Below, one piece after another: positions 1-9,004 of a stretch of 64,000 nt of DNA; position 1 is the first letter of the stretch, and the number at the start of each line of letters is the position of its first letter. Under the pieces are notes generated by a model. It saw nothing but the letters and a program-made list of their open reading frames with translations, was not told the DNA's origin and did not search any database. The DNA is from Myxococcales bacterium (GTDB lineage: Bacteria > Myxococcota_A > Polyangia > Palsa-1104 > JAEUJZ01). Made by a program: the position numbers and the translations under genes. The stretch covers positions 81,602-145,601 of the forward strand of contig JAEUKB010000075.1 of the NCBI GenBank assembly GCA_016794365.1, written 5' to 3'.

Positions 1-1046
1 AGCCTGCACTCCCGATTCGCTCTGTGGGCCAGTATCGAGTATTCAGATCTCCTCGCCTTGATCAGTTTCAAGCGGTGTCTTATGCGTCAAATCCACTTGG
101 GCCGACCCCGATTGTGGCGCGGACGAGCGTTCAGGTGGGCAGTCCCGTCGCTGGACCTGGAACGATCCTGATCACTGAGCAGTATATGTTTGGGATCGAT
201 CCCCGTCGCTGGCTGGATCTATTTGCACCGGACCAGACGGGCACGCTGAACTACGATCAGTCATCAGCCGCCTGGAACAGCACCAAGTCCATGCTGGTAG
301 AGCCGACGGATGCACAGCTTGTGCTGGCGTCGGGCGTGGTCTTTATGTATCGAACGGATGGAGTGACGCTGCGCAAAGATTTGGCGATGTTGCCCGTCGG
401 TGGTGCGCGTAGCTCCGGTCTCAGCCGCGCCGAGCCGAACATTCCGGCGGATGGCCTGCGACTGGCAGGCTGCGCAGAGGACACGGTCCTGGCGCTGTCT
501 CGTCCTGGCGCTGTGCTGTTCTTCCAGACCGATCCGAAGAACAGCATGAAGCCAGTGCGCTACCTGGATACACTTCCAGTGACTGGAGTTTCGGTGCTGG
601 CCACCCGCGATGTCGCTGCTGCGATTCCTGCCAATACCTCGATCAAGTATTTTGCTGTCGTAGCAAACGGAACTGGGAGCCTTACCCTGGTGCGACTGAT
701 TGGTTCAGGCGCCGATGCGAAAGTGGATACATCTACGTCGCTTGGCTCGGAGGTTACGGGGGGTCTTGCTGTGACCGCACTGGCGCTCGCTGACCTCGAC
801 AGCGACGGACTGCAAGACATTGTCCTGGGCCGAGATGATGGCTCGATCGAGTGGTCTCCCCAGCTTCCTTCCAGCACCGAGGCACCAATCTTTGAGCGTG
901 CTCAGCCACTTTCCTTGGCAAAGCCTCTGCCTGGGGGCTCCTATGCAACCGGCTTGTCGGTTGGGAACATAGTCGGAGACGCAGCTCCAGATCTTGCGGT
1001 TGCGACCAACAAGAGTCAGGTGTTCATCTATTCCAACCATCGGTAG
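1..1046 (+). CDS. FG-GAP/VCBS repeat protein, 5'-truncated
   Basis: The frame is open to the first base of the window, so the GTG at position 24 is probably internal and the true start lies upstream. The visible part is about 347 residues. Near the C-terminus are two FG-GAP-like beta-propeller blades: one with DLDSDGLQDIVLGRDDG (Ca-binding DxDxDG type) and a weaker one around GNIVGDAAPDLAVA. Proteins of this kind are usually secreted or surface-bound, but any signal peptide would be outside the window. Function is unknown. Confidence in coding and in the repeat class is good. Confidence 0.8.
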   Translation, partial: PALPIRSVGQYRVFRSPRLDQFQAVSYASNPLGPTPIVARTSVQVGSPVAGPGTILITEQYMFGIDPRRWLDLFAPDQTGTLNYDQSSAAWNSTKSMLVEPTDAQLVLASGVVFMYRTDGVTLRKDLAMLPVGGARSSGLSRAEPNIPADGLRLAGCAEDTVLALSRPGAVLFFQTDPKNSMKPVRYLDTLPVTGVSVLATRDVAAAIPANTSIKYFAVVANGTGSLTLVRLIGSGADAKVDTSTSLGSEVTGGLAVTALALADLDSDGLQDIVLGRDDGSIEWSPQLPSSTEAPIFERAQPLSLAKPLPGGSYATGLSVGNIVGDAAPDLAVATNKSQVFIYSNHR

Positions 1047-1129
1047 CCTCTTTGCAGCGATGGAACGGAGCATGCTGTCTGCTCGTGCTGCTTCACCTTC
1101 CTCCTTCATTGAAGTGGCTCTGTCTGTCT

Positions 1130-1217
1130 GACTCCTTTCCGACTCCTTTCCGACTCCTTTCCGACTCCTTTCCGACTCCTTCCCGGCTCCTTTCCGACTC
1201 CTTTCCGACTCCTGTTC
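1130..1217. repeat. 11-bp tandem repeat, 8 units
   Basis: Eight consecutive units of GACTCCTTTCC; six are exact or nearly so, one reads GGCTCCTTTCC and the last GACTCCTGTTC. The array fills part of the 372-bp gap between the FG-GAP gene and the kinase at 1419. Apart from it I see nothing in 1047-1418 except the kinase ribosome-binding site AAGGTGAG at 1406-1413. Frames reading through the array give low-complexity peptides and are not credible genes. Confidence 0.9.
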
Positions 1218-1418
1218 GCTTCGTGGATGACTTTCTCTCGCTGTCTGCGCTGGGTCTGTACGCTCTCTTTTGGATTGGAAATCGGATTCCGAAGTAGAGT
1301 TGTGGAACCGGGCTTGCTTCTCTGTACGTACACACTGTCCCGTCGAGAATATTGCGCTGCTGGCATTCCGAAGATTGGCCTTGCTCTTGCTTTACGCTCC
1401 CTCGCAAGGTGAGACAAT

Positions 1419-3068
1419 ATGAACACGCAGCCGTATGCTTCGCCGCTTGATTCATCGCGGTCAGAGCCTCCGTGTGGGAAGATCCTTCGGACTCGCTATC
1501 GCTTGGATTCACTGCTGGGAAGGGGGGCGATGGGATCGGTGTATCGCGCGTGGGATCTGGACCGTCAGACAGACTGCGCGGTCAAGCTCCTGCAAGTGGA
1601 GAGCTCTGTTCGTGAAGCCGCGCTGATTCGCTTTCGTGATGAAGCGCGAATGGCTGCGCAGATCTTCCATCCACACGTTGTCGAGATCATGGATCACGGC
1701 GTCGAGACAGATGGCTCTCCGTTCATCGTGATGGAGCTTCTGCAAGGACAAGATCTGGATGCACTGCTGCGAACCGAAGTTCGACTTTCAATTGAGCAGA
1801 CACTGCAAATTGTGACCCAGACCGGAAGCGCGCTGCATGCCATCCATCAGGTAGGAATCGTCCACCGTGACATCAAGCCGCGTAACATTTTCTTGGTGCA
1901 GAGTCCGCGAGGACTGGATGGTTTTCAGGTCAAGGTGATCGACTTTGGGCTGGCCAAGCACATCTTCTCTCCGCCGGGTGGACGAGGCTCTGATGGACTC
2001 CTGATTGGGACTCCGGAGTACTTGCCTCCAGAAGCGTGGCGCGGGATCAGTGCGGAGGTCGATGAGCGTGCCGATCAGTGGGCGCTGGCGGTGCTGACGT
2101 TTCGTTTGCTGACCGGAAGACTGCCGTTTGAAAGTCATCTCAACACGATGCTTCTTGGTCGAGAAATCCTGAGCGGAGTCCCTCGACCGATTCATTCCTT
2201 CGCACCAGAGATTCCTGCGCATATGGCCAAAGCGATTGAGCGTGCGATGGCCAAAGACAAGTTGGAGCGCTTTGCTTCCATTCATGACTTTGTGCGCGCA
2301 CTCAGCAACTTGCCGCTCACCACCAACACCATCAGCACAGCAGGAACAGAGTTCATTCCCAAAGTCCGTGCGCCCCAGAATGCTGCCAGTTCGACTCCTG
2401 AAACACACCTTGCCAAGCGCGAGGAACCGACCAAGATCGTCGCTGCTCCCGAGATGACGATGCTCACAAAAGGGGTGGCTCCCGCTGGTACTGCGCTGCC
2501 ATGGCTGTCACAGACATGTCTGCTTCCTTCTGCTTCTGCATCCACCGCGAACGGATCGATGCACGGTAGCATCTGGCAGGGAGCAACCAGTCTGCTTCCT
2601 TCCTTTGCACGGTTTGCGATGTCCGCAGTGCTTGGAGGTCTGGTCGCAATCACGATCTATGCAGGAACGCGCGATGTACGTAGCAGTCATGGTTCAGTCA
2701 CAGAGTCACTTGCATCGAATCAGCAGTGTACGCAACCTGCTGCAACCAGTGTCTCTGCACAGAGCACTCCTGTTGTGCATTCCCAGAGCGAGCGAGCGCT
2801 TGTACAGAGTCCTGCTGTCAGTGATTCGTTGCCAGCCGTCACGAAGGACAGAGCACACAGCACACAGAAGGAAGTCGCACAGTCCGTAGAGCGCAAGACC
2901 CCCAAGTCTGTTGGTGCAGCGTCAACAGAAGCGCGCCCAAGTCGTCGCAACGGCGCTCATGTTACGCGGAGTCGTGAAACCGCTTCCACCAAAGTCGCAT
3001 CCTCTGAACATCCCAAAGCAGCTTCGGGCTCGACGACGAGCGCACCGTCACCGCAGCCGGTTCGATAG
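1419..3068 (+). CDS. Ser/Thr protein kinase, membrane-anchored
   Basis: A 549-residue Hanks-type kinase. The Gly-rich loop is at residues 33-41 (LGRGAMGSV), the ATP lysine is K56, the catalytic loop is HRDIKPRN with D151 and N156, DFG is at 175-177, and the activation segment ends in GTPEYLPPEAW. A single transmembrane segment follows at about residues 396-416, so the kinase domain is cytoplasmic. The C-terminal 130 residues are Ser/Ala/Thr-rich, low in complexity, with no recognised sensor domain. The ATG has a good ribosome-binding site (AAGGTGAG, 5 bp away). Its last 107 bp overlap the 3' end of the convergent kinase gene at 2962-4068. Substrates are unknown. Confidence 0.93.
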   Translation: MNTQPYASPLDSSRSEPPCGKILRTRYRLDSLLGRGAMGSVYRAWDLDRQTDCAVKLLQVESSVREAALIRFRDEARMAAQIFHPHVVEIMDHGVETDGSPFIVMELLQGQDLDALLRTEVRLSIEQTLQIVTQTGSALHAIHQVGIVHRDIKPRNIFLVQSPRGLDGFQVKVIDFGLAKHIFSPPGGRGSDGLLIGTPEYLPPEAWRGISAEVDERADQWALAVLTFRLLTGRLPFESHLNTMLLGREILSGVPRPIHSFAPEIPAHMAKAIERAMAKDKLERFASIHDFVRALSNLPLTTNTISTAGTEFIPKVRAPQNAASSTPETHLAKREEPTKIVAAPEMTMLTKGVAPAGTALPWLSQTCLLPSASASTANGSMHGSIWQGATSLLPSFARFAMSAVLGGLVAITIYAGTRDVRSSHGSVTESLASNQQCTQPAATSVSAQSTPVVHSQSERALVQSPAVSDSLPAVTKDRAHSTQKEVAQSVERKTPKSVGAASTEARPSRRNGAHVTRSRETASTKVASSEHPKAASGSTTSAPSPQPVR

Positions 3069-4068
3069 GCTGCGCGGTGATCTTGGTGACTTCTTGTCGA
3101 ATCTTCTCTGTCTCTTGCTCTTCCATTTGCATGGCAACTACACCATCGGATCCAGCCTGCGACAGACTCGCTCTTTCCTTCGTTGCGTGAGTCATCGCAG
3201 AAGCAAGCTCGTGCGAGGTGATGTTGTAGACAAACTCAATGCTGTTCAGCCATGCAGTCCGCAGTGCTCGCGCATCGTTGTAGCGCAGTGCCTGCTGCGG
3301 ATTTGTTGCCGTCGCAATCACATCCCAAATCTGGCCGGGCACATCTTTGCGATGCGTATCTGTTCCTGTCAGCGGATGTTCGAGACAGAGCATCACATAG
3401 GCCAGGACTCCGAGCGAAAAGACATCGCTGCTGGTTCCTACGTGCTCTGCGTCTCCGCTCAGCTGCTCAGGAGACATATATCCCGGCGTTCCGATGCACT
3501 CTCCAGTCTGAGTATGAAGACGTTTGCCAATGCGTCCGATTCCGAAGTCGAGCACCTTGGCGGACAGACCCTGCAGCGGATCTTCATACAGCATGATGTT
3601 ACGGGGATTGATGTCGCGGTGAATGATCGGAATCGCCAAGCGATGTGCTGCTCCGACGGCATCACAGATCTGTGCGAACAAGCGATAGACCGTAAATAGA
3701 TCGGGAAGTCGTCGCGCAGCTTGGTGCTCGTTGAGCCAAGCAGAGAGTGTCTTGGGAAAGTACTCCATCACCAGGAATGGCTGTCCCTCAAACACTCCTT
3801 CATCTAGAAGCTGCACCAGGTGCGGATGCTTGGGAAGATGCTTGAGGATCTGTAACTCACTGGCGAAGCGCTCGCGCTGATCGGCTCCCAGATCAGGACG
3901 TGGAAACTTGATTGCAACGAGCGTCGGATTGTCCTGCTGTAGTGCGCGCCAGACCTGACCACATCCGCCTTCATCGATCGGGGCAAGCAGTGTGTAGCGC
4001 GCAGCGACGACAGCATCGGGCTGTATCGCGCCAAGGAGCTGAGGAATGCCTGGAACAGTCTGTGACAT
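2962..4068 (-). CDS. Ser/Thr protein kinase, soluble, atypical HRDIN loop
   Basis: A 368-residue kinase: Gly-rich loop around residues 32-40 (DEGGCGQVW), ATP lysine K54, catalytic Asp D152, metal-binding N157, DFG at 174-176 and GTPGYMSPEQ in the P+1 region. The catalytic loop reads HRDINPRN, so the usual Lys after the HRD-hydrophobic pair is Asn. No transmembrane segment is evident and the C-terminal 80 residues are unrecognised. The gene converges on the kinase at 1419-3068 and shares 107 bp with it on opposite strands, so each C-terminus is encoded antisense to the other. This kinase and the one at 1419 could regulate each other through their transcripts, but that is inference. Confidence 0.92.
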   Translation of the reverse strand: MSQTVPGIPQLLGAIQPDAVVAARYTLLAPIDEGGCGQVWRALQQDNPTLVAIKFPRPDLGADQRERFASELQILKHLPKHPHLVQLLDEGVFEGQPFLVMEYFPKTLSAWLNEHQAARRLPDLFTVYRLFAQICDAVGAAHRLAIPIIHRDINPRNIMLYEDPLQGLSAKVLDFGIGRIGKRLHTQTGECIGTPGYMSPEQLSGDAEHVGTSSDVFSLGVLAYVMLCLEHPLTGTDTHRKDVPGQIWDVIATATNPQQALRYNDARALRTAWLNSIEFVYNITSHELASAMTHATKERASLSQAGSDGVVAMQMEEQETEKIRQEVTKITAQPIEPAAVTVRSSSSPKLLWDVQRMRLWWKRFHDSA

Positions 4069-4461
4069 GACGCTGGCTGAGCAGATGAAGACCTAAAGCT
4101 CTCAATTGTAGTTTGACGTTCTCTATAGGTGAATTGTCAACTCATTTTTGAGTTCGGAATCGGGCTCGGTAGGGTAGGGAAGAGTGCAGAGGGAGGGGCG
4201 CGAAAAAGGAATCCGCAGTGTCACAAGGCTTCGTTTCCGTCGGAAAATCGATGCGCTTCACTCCTCCTAATGGCCGCGTGGCTGGTTCGTTTGAACGTGT
4301 GTCCTACGTGATGGCAAGCGCTGATACAGAGCCTGCGCAGACTCCGTGCGTGCGGCATACACATTGCTCTCTGTGCGCGCATCGCGAGCGGACAACCCTG
4401 TGCGGACCTCGCGGACAGAACACGGAAGGAATGCATCGCGAGTCCTTCCTGGGAGGCATTC
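4069..4461. other. 393-bp intergenic region between divergent kinase genes
   Basis: No credible gene is visible. Near the minus-strand kinase start the DNA is AT-richer and carries two inverted repeats: TTGAC (4113-4117) with GTCAA (4136-4140), and a perfect 6-bp palindrome arm pair AACTCA/TGAGTT with a 4-base centre at 4139-4154. These could be operators or promoter parts. I could not place a convincing -35/-10 pair. At the right end GGGAGG (about 4450-4455) is the ribosome-binding site for the ATG at 4462. Confidence 0.5.
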
Positions 4462-5148
4462 ATGACCAAGACAATTCGAGCTTCACACAGCAAGTCGGTG
4501 GACGAAGATGCATGGATTGGCCAGATCGTTGACTGCTATCGACTGGCGCGCCGAATCGGCTGTGGTGCGATGGGCGTGGTGTACGAAGCCGTACATGTGA
4601 ACCTGGGTCGGCGGTATGCACTCAAGCTCCTTCATTCCCATCTTCATGGGAATCAGCAAGCGGTCGCGCGCTTTGTTGCGGAAGGACAGACTGCGAATCG
4701 TCCTGCGATTCCTGGTGTCGTCGCGATTCATGATGTGAAGCGGTCCAAAGACGGACTCACCTACATCTTGATGGAATACTTGGACGGAGAGACGCTGGCG
4801 GCTCGCATCACGCGCGAGTTTGGACAGGTAGAGAGTCCGCAGTGGAACTCGTTTGGGGTCGAACAGCTCGCGGCTCCGCACTCTTCCTACGTCAACGTCA
4901 GCTTGATGCTGGCGCGCCAGATTGCATCCACCATGGAAGTCATCCACAAGAGCGGAGTGGTGCATCGTGACCTCAAGCCGGACAAGATTTTATCCGTCGA
5001 GACGTTGGATTCCGTTTCCCTGGCAGCGATGGATGCATCAGGGGAACGCTGTTTCGCAGGTGCGGTGTCTATTGTCTTGGCTGGGACAGCGTCTTTTGCA
5101 GAGAGCCATCTGCAATGGCGGCCTTGGTTAGCTCTTCTCCGCCGATGA
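4462..5148 (+). pseudogene. Ser/Thr kinase, N-terminal half of a split gene
   Basis: Residues 1-175 are a good kinase N-lobe and start of the C-lobe: Gly-rich loop IGCGAMGVVYEA, ATP lysine in YALKLL, hinge ILMEYLDGE, and catalytic loop HRDLKPDKI, in which the usual Asn after KPD is Lys. After this motif (about position 4990) similarity stops, and the frame runs 50 residues of unrelated sequence to a stop at 5148, overlapping the 3' end of the glutaredoxin-like gene on the other strand. DFG and everything after it are missing, but a matching C-terminal half starts about 720 bp downstream at 5704. The start is supported by GGGAGG upstream. As it stands this half cannot be an active kinase. Confidence 0.75.
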
Positions 5149-5449
5149 GCTGTCCGCGCACAAAGACCTGCGGGAACGTCGGCCAGCCGCTCCACAGCTT
5201 GATGGCGAGCCGACGCTGCCAGCCCGACAAGTAGCTGCCGTATTCCAAGTAAGTAAAAGCGATCGATGCATCGCTTAGCGCTTTGCGGACCTTTTTTACA
5301 AACGGATTCTGCGCCATGCCCACCACCACCACATCGTGGCGTGCGACAGCCTCGCTGACCTCACGCACGACATCGGGATGAAACGCGGACAGCTTGGTCA
5401 GCGCGTTTGGGGAGATTTTCTCGACGGGAAGCTGGGGACGAGTGCTCAT
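5069..5449 (-). CDS. Glutaredoxin-like protein lacking active-site cysteines
   Basis: A 126-residue protein. Residues 35-120 follow the monothiol glutaredoxin pattern: a beta strand (VVVVGM), helix, then WSGWPTFPQVFVRGQLIGGEEL, which matches the cis-Pro TFPQVFV and GG-D/E glutathione-binding region of the family. Where CGFS or CPYC should be the sequence reads MAQNPFVKK, and the whole protein has no cysteine, so it cannot do thiol redox chemistry; binding of glutathione or an Fe-S ligand partner is conceivable but unproven. It lies in reverse orientation between the two halves of a kinase gene. The ATG at 5449 is followed by an ordinary N-terminal extension of about 30 residues. Confidence 0.75.
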   Translation of the reverse strand: MSTRPQLPVEKISPNALTKLSAFHPDVVREVSEAVARHDVVVVGMAQNPFVKKVRKALSDASIAFTYLEYGSYLSGWQRRLAIKLWSGWPTFPQVFVRGQLIGGEELTKAAIADGSLQKTLSQPRQ

Positions 5450-5703
5450 GTTCTTTCCTTGCAGACCGGGTTAGGAAGCGATTGCGCAAGCTTACGCTAG
5501 GAATCCTGCCAGCTCTTCATGAAACCCTCTCTTTTGTTTGAGGAAGACAGAATCCACGCTGGGCATCTGAAGGATCAAGCGCAGCGCGAACAGGGGAGCG
5601 GATCCAAAGCGAAGACGAGACGACATCTCGCGTTCCCACGCACTTCCCAAGCGCATCAGCGATTCACAACATTCCGACGACAGACTGGGTCTGTGACACA
5701 GAG

Positions 5704-6768
5704 CCGGAGAACATCTTTGTGGCGAAAGATCCGGATGCGGTGGGAGGCGAGCGGATCAAGATCCTCGACTTCGGAATTGCCAAAGTAGTCGATCCGGCTT
5801 CACAGACTCACAATGGTCCGCCGACGTGGGCTCCAACGATTCAGCCGACGGCAGTGGGAACTGTGCTAGGGACTCCTGCGTACATGCCGCCCGAGCAGTG
5901 GTATGGCAGCAGCCAAGCGGATGCGCGCTCTGATGTCTATTCGTGCGGTGCGATCTTTTACGAGATGATGAGCGGACGGCCTCCGTTTACGGCGTCGTTT
6001 ATCGGGGAGCTGATGGAGCAGCACTTCTATCAGGAGCCCGCGTCGCTCAAGCAAGTTGCACCGTGGACTCCTGAAGAGTTCATCAGCTTGGTGCAGGACA
6101 TGATGAGCAAGCTTCCTGCGAGTCGTCCCACCATGGCGCAGGTGGTCAGCAGACTTCAGGAGTTGCTTCGCATCCGTCGGGGCAGTAGTCTCCGTCCGCT
6201 GGATGAAGATCCCGATGGAACGATTCCGAGTCGCAAGATGGAGCCGTCTTCCCTGTGGATGCAGTTCCAGAATCAGCTGCTCACGGTGCGACGGCGCTGG
6301 CCGCAGCGGATGCTCCTTCTGTTGAAACAGATCAGCGCGCTGTGGTGGCTGCGCTGGGGCATGTTGGGAGCCTGTTCGATGGTCGTAATGGGTCTGCTGT
6401 GGTGGGTGCTGCGCGCACCCAATCCGCAGGACGTTCCGATTGTGACACACACGGAGTCCCCAACCATGATCGCTGTGTCGAGTACGCCTTCGTCCAAGCT
6501 GTATCTGTATGCTCCGGTGGAGCAGAGCTTCGACGGACTGCTACATCCCTACTGCGAGACGCCGTGTCAGGTACCGCTCGATCGTCTGACCAAAGAGACA
6601 TCGATGATCTTGGTCAACGATGCCCGAAAGTCGGTCACCTTGAACAAGGCAGAGATGGCGAGAGCGGTCAGCCAGCAATCGATCAGCGTAGATCTGCCGC
6701 AGAAGGTGATCTTGCTACCGCCGAAGAAGCAGTGTTGGAATGGGAAGGGACGCTGTCAGACGCGCTGA
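5704..6768 (+). pseudogene. Ser/Thr kinase, C-terminal half of a split gene
   Basis: The sequence begins mid-catalytic-loop: PENIFVAKD at 5704, then KILDFGIAK, GTPAYMPPEQW, DVYSCGAIFYEMMSGRPPF, that is, subdomains VIb to XI of a Hanks kinase. After the domain come a linker, one transmembrane segment (about 6346-6410, LRWGMLGACSMVVMGLLWWV) and a roughly 110-residue periplasmic tail resembling a degenerate PEGA-type beta domain. A GTG at 5719 could start translation at VAKDP, but there is no good ribosome-binding site. With the fragment at 4462-5148 it would make one complete kinase. No internal stop or frameshift is seen here, so the break is either recent or this half is still expressed. Confidence 0.7.
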
Positions 6769-6816
6769 TTCCGTCGGCGTCAGGGGTGACGGAATCACAT
6801 CGTTCAGGAGTCGCGT

Positions 6817-8862
6817 TTAGCTGCGCGTGCGGGGCGGAAAGCGCGGACGACTGGGACGATCATCACCAAGAATTTGCGGACGAATCGCTTGACCTCGCAC
6901 CGTGGTCTTGCGCAGCGCAGACAGAACGCGCACCCCGAGCTGGCGAGGAATCTCCACGACAGTGGTGCTGGGCATGATTTCAATCTGTCCAATCGCACGA
7001 CCGGGAATGCCTGCTTCGTTGGCGATGGCTCCCACCACATCTTGCGGACGCAGTCCGTGATTCCGTCCCACCGCAAGCATCAGCTTGGTCATGTCCGCAG
7101 ACGGCATGCGCGGTTCGCGTTCTTGAAAGCGAGGCTCGCGCTCAGGAGGAGCAGGAGGCTTCCGTTCAAAGCGAGGCTCACGCTCTTGGGAATGACTCCG
7201 TTCAAAGCGAGGCTCGCGCTCTTGAGGATGACTGCGCTCTTGAAAACGAGGCTCACGCTCTTGGGAATGACTTCGTTCAAAGCGAGGCTCGCGCTCAGGA
7301 CGGAAGCTGCGATCGAAGCGCTGTGGACGCTCGTATCGGGAGTCAGCGCGACGACGATCATCGAAGCTGCGATCATTCATCGGTCGCGGCTTGTCGGGAC
7401 GGAGCACAAGCTGAATGTTGTCAGGAACGTGTGCGCGACTCTGGTTGCGATCCGCACAGAGTCTCTGTAGAAGCAGCGCAGCGACCGTCGTAGCATCGTG
7501 TCCGCTCATCTCAGCCAGCTTGTTGGCGAGTGCCACAAATGGCTCGGGAATCGATCCACTTAGCTGCGGAAGGAGTGCTTCAAACAGACGCTCTTGACGC
7601 TTGGCCAGCACGTCCTTGCGCGTCGGGATGGGAAGCGGAGCGATCGTGCTCTGCGTGAAGCGCTCCAGCATGCGCAGACGTCCGCGCTGCTGCGGCGTGA
7701 TAAGGACCAGCGCTTCTCCGCTCCGACCCGCGCGTCCAGTGCGACCGATGCGATGAACATAGGTATCGAGATCGCTCGGGAGATCAAAGTTGATGACGTG
7801 GCTGATGTGATCAATGTCCAGTCCGCGTGCGGCAACATCGGTGGCAACCACCACGCGGACTCGCTGATCGCGCAGACGCTGAAGCACCGTCGCTCGCTGA
7901 GCCTGTGACAGATCACTGTGTAGCGCCTCCGCTGCGATTCCTTCCGACATCAGCGCTTCGGCCAGCTCATCGGCTCCTACGCGCGTTCGTGAAAAGATGA
8001 GCGCAGCTTCAGGCGGACTTACTTCCAGAAGACGCATCAGCGCATCGAACTTGTAGCGCTCTTCGCACATGGCAAATCGCTGGTTGATCGTGTTCACCGT
8101 CTTGGTGGCGGACTCGATCGCGATGTGTTCAGGATGACGGAGCTGATTGTGCGCGATGCGTCGAATCACCGGCGGCAGCGTCGCTGAAAGCAGCGCGGTC
8201 TGTCGCTCACGCGGGGTCTTTCCCAAGATGGTTTCGACATCTTCGATAAAGCCCATGCGCAGCATCTCATCGGCTTCATCCAGCACCACAAAGCGGACTT
8301 GATCGAGCGTCAGTGAGCCTCGCTCCAAGTGATCGAGCACACGACCCGGCGTTCCGACAACGACCTGGACGCCGCGTGACAGCTGCGCAAGCTGCCGAGC
8401 CATCGAATCGCCACCGAAGATCGCCAGCACCGAGATCTGGCGCAGATACTTTCCGTACGCATGGATCGCGGTTGCCACTTGCAGCGCCAGCTCGCGCGTT
8501 GGACACAGCACCAGCGCTTGCACCGCGCGGACAGCTGGATCGATTGCATGCAGAAGAGGAAGTGCAAATGCAGCGGTTTTGCCCGTTCCGGTCTGCGCTT
8601 GACCCAGCAGGTCGCGACCTTGCAGAAGGACTGGAATGGCGCGGGCTTGAATCGGGGTCGGAGTCGTATAACCTTCGTCGCTGACTGCGCGAACCAGCGG
8701 CTCGGAAAGGCCTAGATCGGCGAAGGTTGTTTCCGTGCTCTCAGCGGTCGGAAGATCTGCGATCGCATCAGCAGAGAGAGCAGCAGGTTCATAGTGCACA
8801 GCTTCCGTCGGGCGGGTGTGCGAAGTCGGAGGGGTCGCCACAGCGACAGCCAAGTCGGTCAA
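6817..8862 (-). CDS. DEAD-box ATP-dependent RNA helicase (DeaD/CsdA type)
   Basis: A 681-residue RNA helicase. The order of motifs is Q motif (TPTPIQARAIP), motif I AQTGTGKT, Ia PTRELALQ, II DEAD (VLDEADEML), III SATLP, then IV-VI ending HRIGRTGRAG. Residues about 520-590 are a charged repeat (EREPRFERSHSQ type), followed by a DbpA-like RNA-binding domain (KLMLAVGRNHGLRPQDVVGAIANEAGI) and a basic tail. This matches DeaD/CsdA-like helicases in ribosome assembly or cold adaptation. The start codon here is TTG at 8862 with AAAGAG upstream; no ATG lies near it. The gene is monocistronic as far as can be seen. Confidence 0.95.
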   Translation of the reverse strand: MTDLAVAVATPPTSHTRPTEAVHYEPAALSADAIADLPTAESTETTFADLGLSEPLVRAVSDEGYTTPTPIQARAIPVLLQGRDLLGQAQTGTGKTAAFALPLLHAIDPAVRAVQALVLCPTRELALQVATAIHAYGKYLRQISVLAIFGGDSMARQLAQLSRGVQVVVGTPGRVLDHLERGSLTLDQVRFVVLDEADEMLRMGFIEDVETILGKTPRERQTALLSATLPPVIRRIAHNQLRHPEHIAIESATKTVNTINQRFAMCEERYKFDALMRLLEVSPPEAALIFSRTRVGADELAEALMSEGIAAEALHSDLSQAQRATVLQRLRDQRVRVVVATDVAARGLDIDHISHVINFDLPSDLDTYVHRIGRTGRAGRSGEALVLITPQQRGRLRMLERFTQSTIAPLPIPTRKDVLAKRQERLFEALLPQLSGSIPEPFVALANKLAEMSGHDATTVAALLLQRLCADRNQSRAHVPDNIQLVLRPDKPRPMNDRSFDDRRRADSRYERPQRFDRSFRPEREPRFERSHSQEREPRFQERSHPQEREPRFERSHSQEREPRFERKPPAPPEREPRFQEREPRMPSADMTKLMLAVGRNHGLRPQDVVGAIANEAGIPGRAIGQIEIMPSTTVVEIPRQLGVRVLSALRKTTVRGQAIRPQILGDDRPSRPRFPPRTRS
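7108..7297 (-). repeat. Imperfect coding repeat in helicase linker
   Basis: The segment encodes about six degenerate copies of EREPRF(Q)ER followed by SHSQ, SHPQ or KPPAPP. The DNA copies are similar but of uneven length, so unit number could change by slippage without shifting the frame in some cases. It forms the Arg/Glu-rich linker between the helicase core and the RNA-binding domain. Confidence 0.7.
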
Positions 8863-9004
8863 AACGAGTTCTCTTTGGTAAAGGGGAGGGGAAACGGACG
8901 ACTGCTAGAAGGCTGCGCACTCTACACCAAGGCGCGCGGCTGTCTTACCTTTTCTTTTTGCGGGCCGAAAATTGCGCGCAGCCGCGACGGAGCTTCAGCC
9001 AAAC

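Noticed and set aside
1052..1512. Open frames on both strands through the 11-bp repeat array (for example 1052-1297 plus and 1093-1512 minus)
   Set aside because: They are made of repeat-derived low-complexity peptide, lack ribosome-binding sites and overlap the kinase start.
4960..5720. Simple transposon insertion in the split kinase
   Set aside because: No transposase, terminal inverted repeat or exact target duplication at the two break points.
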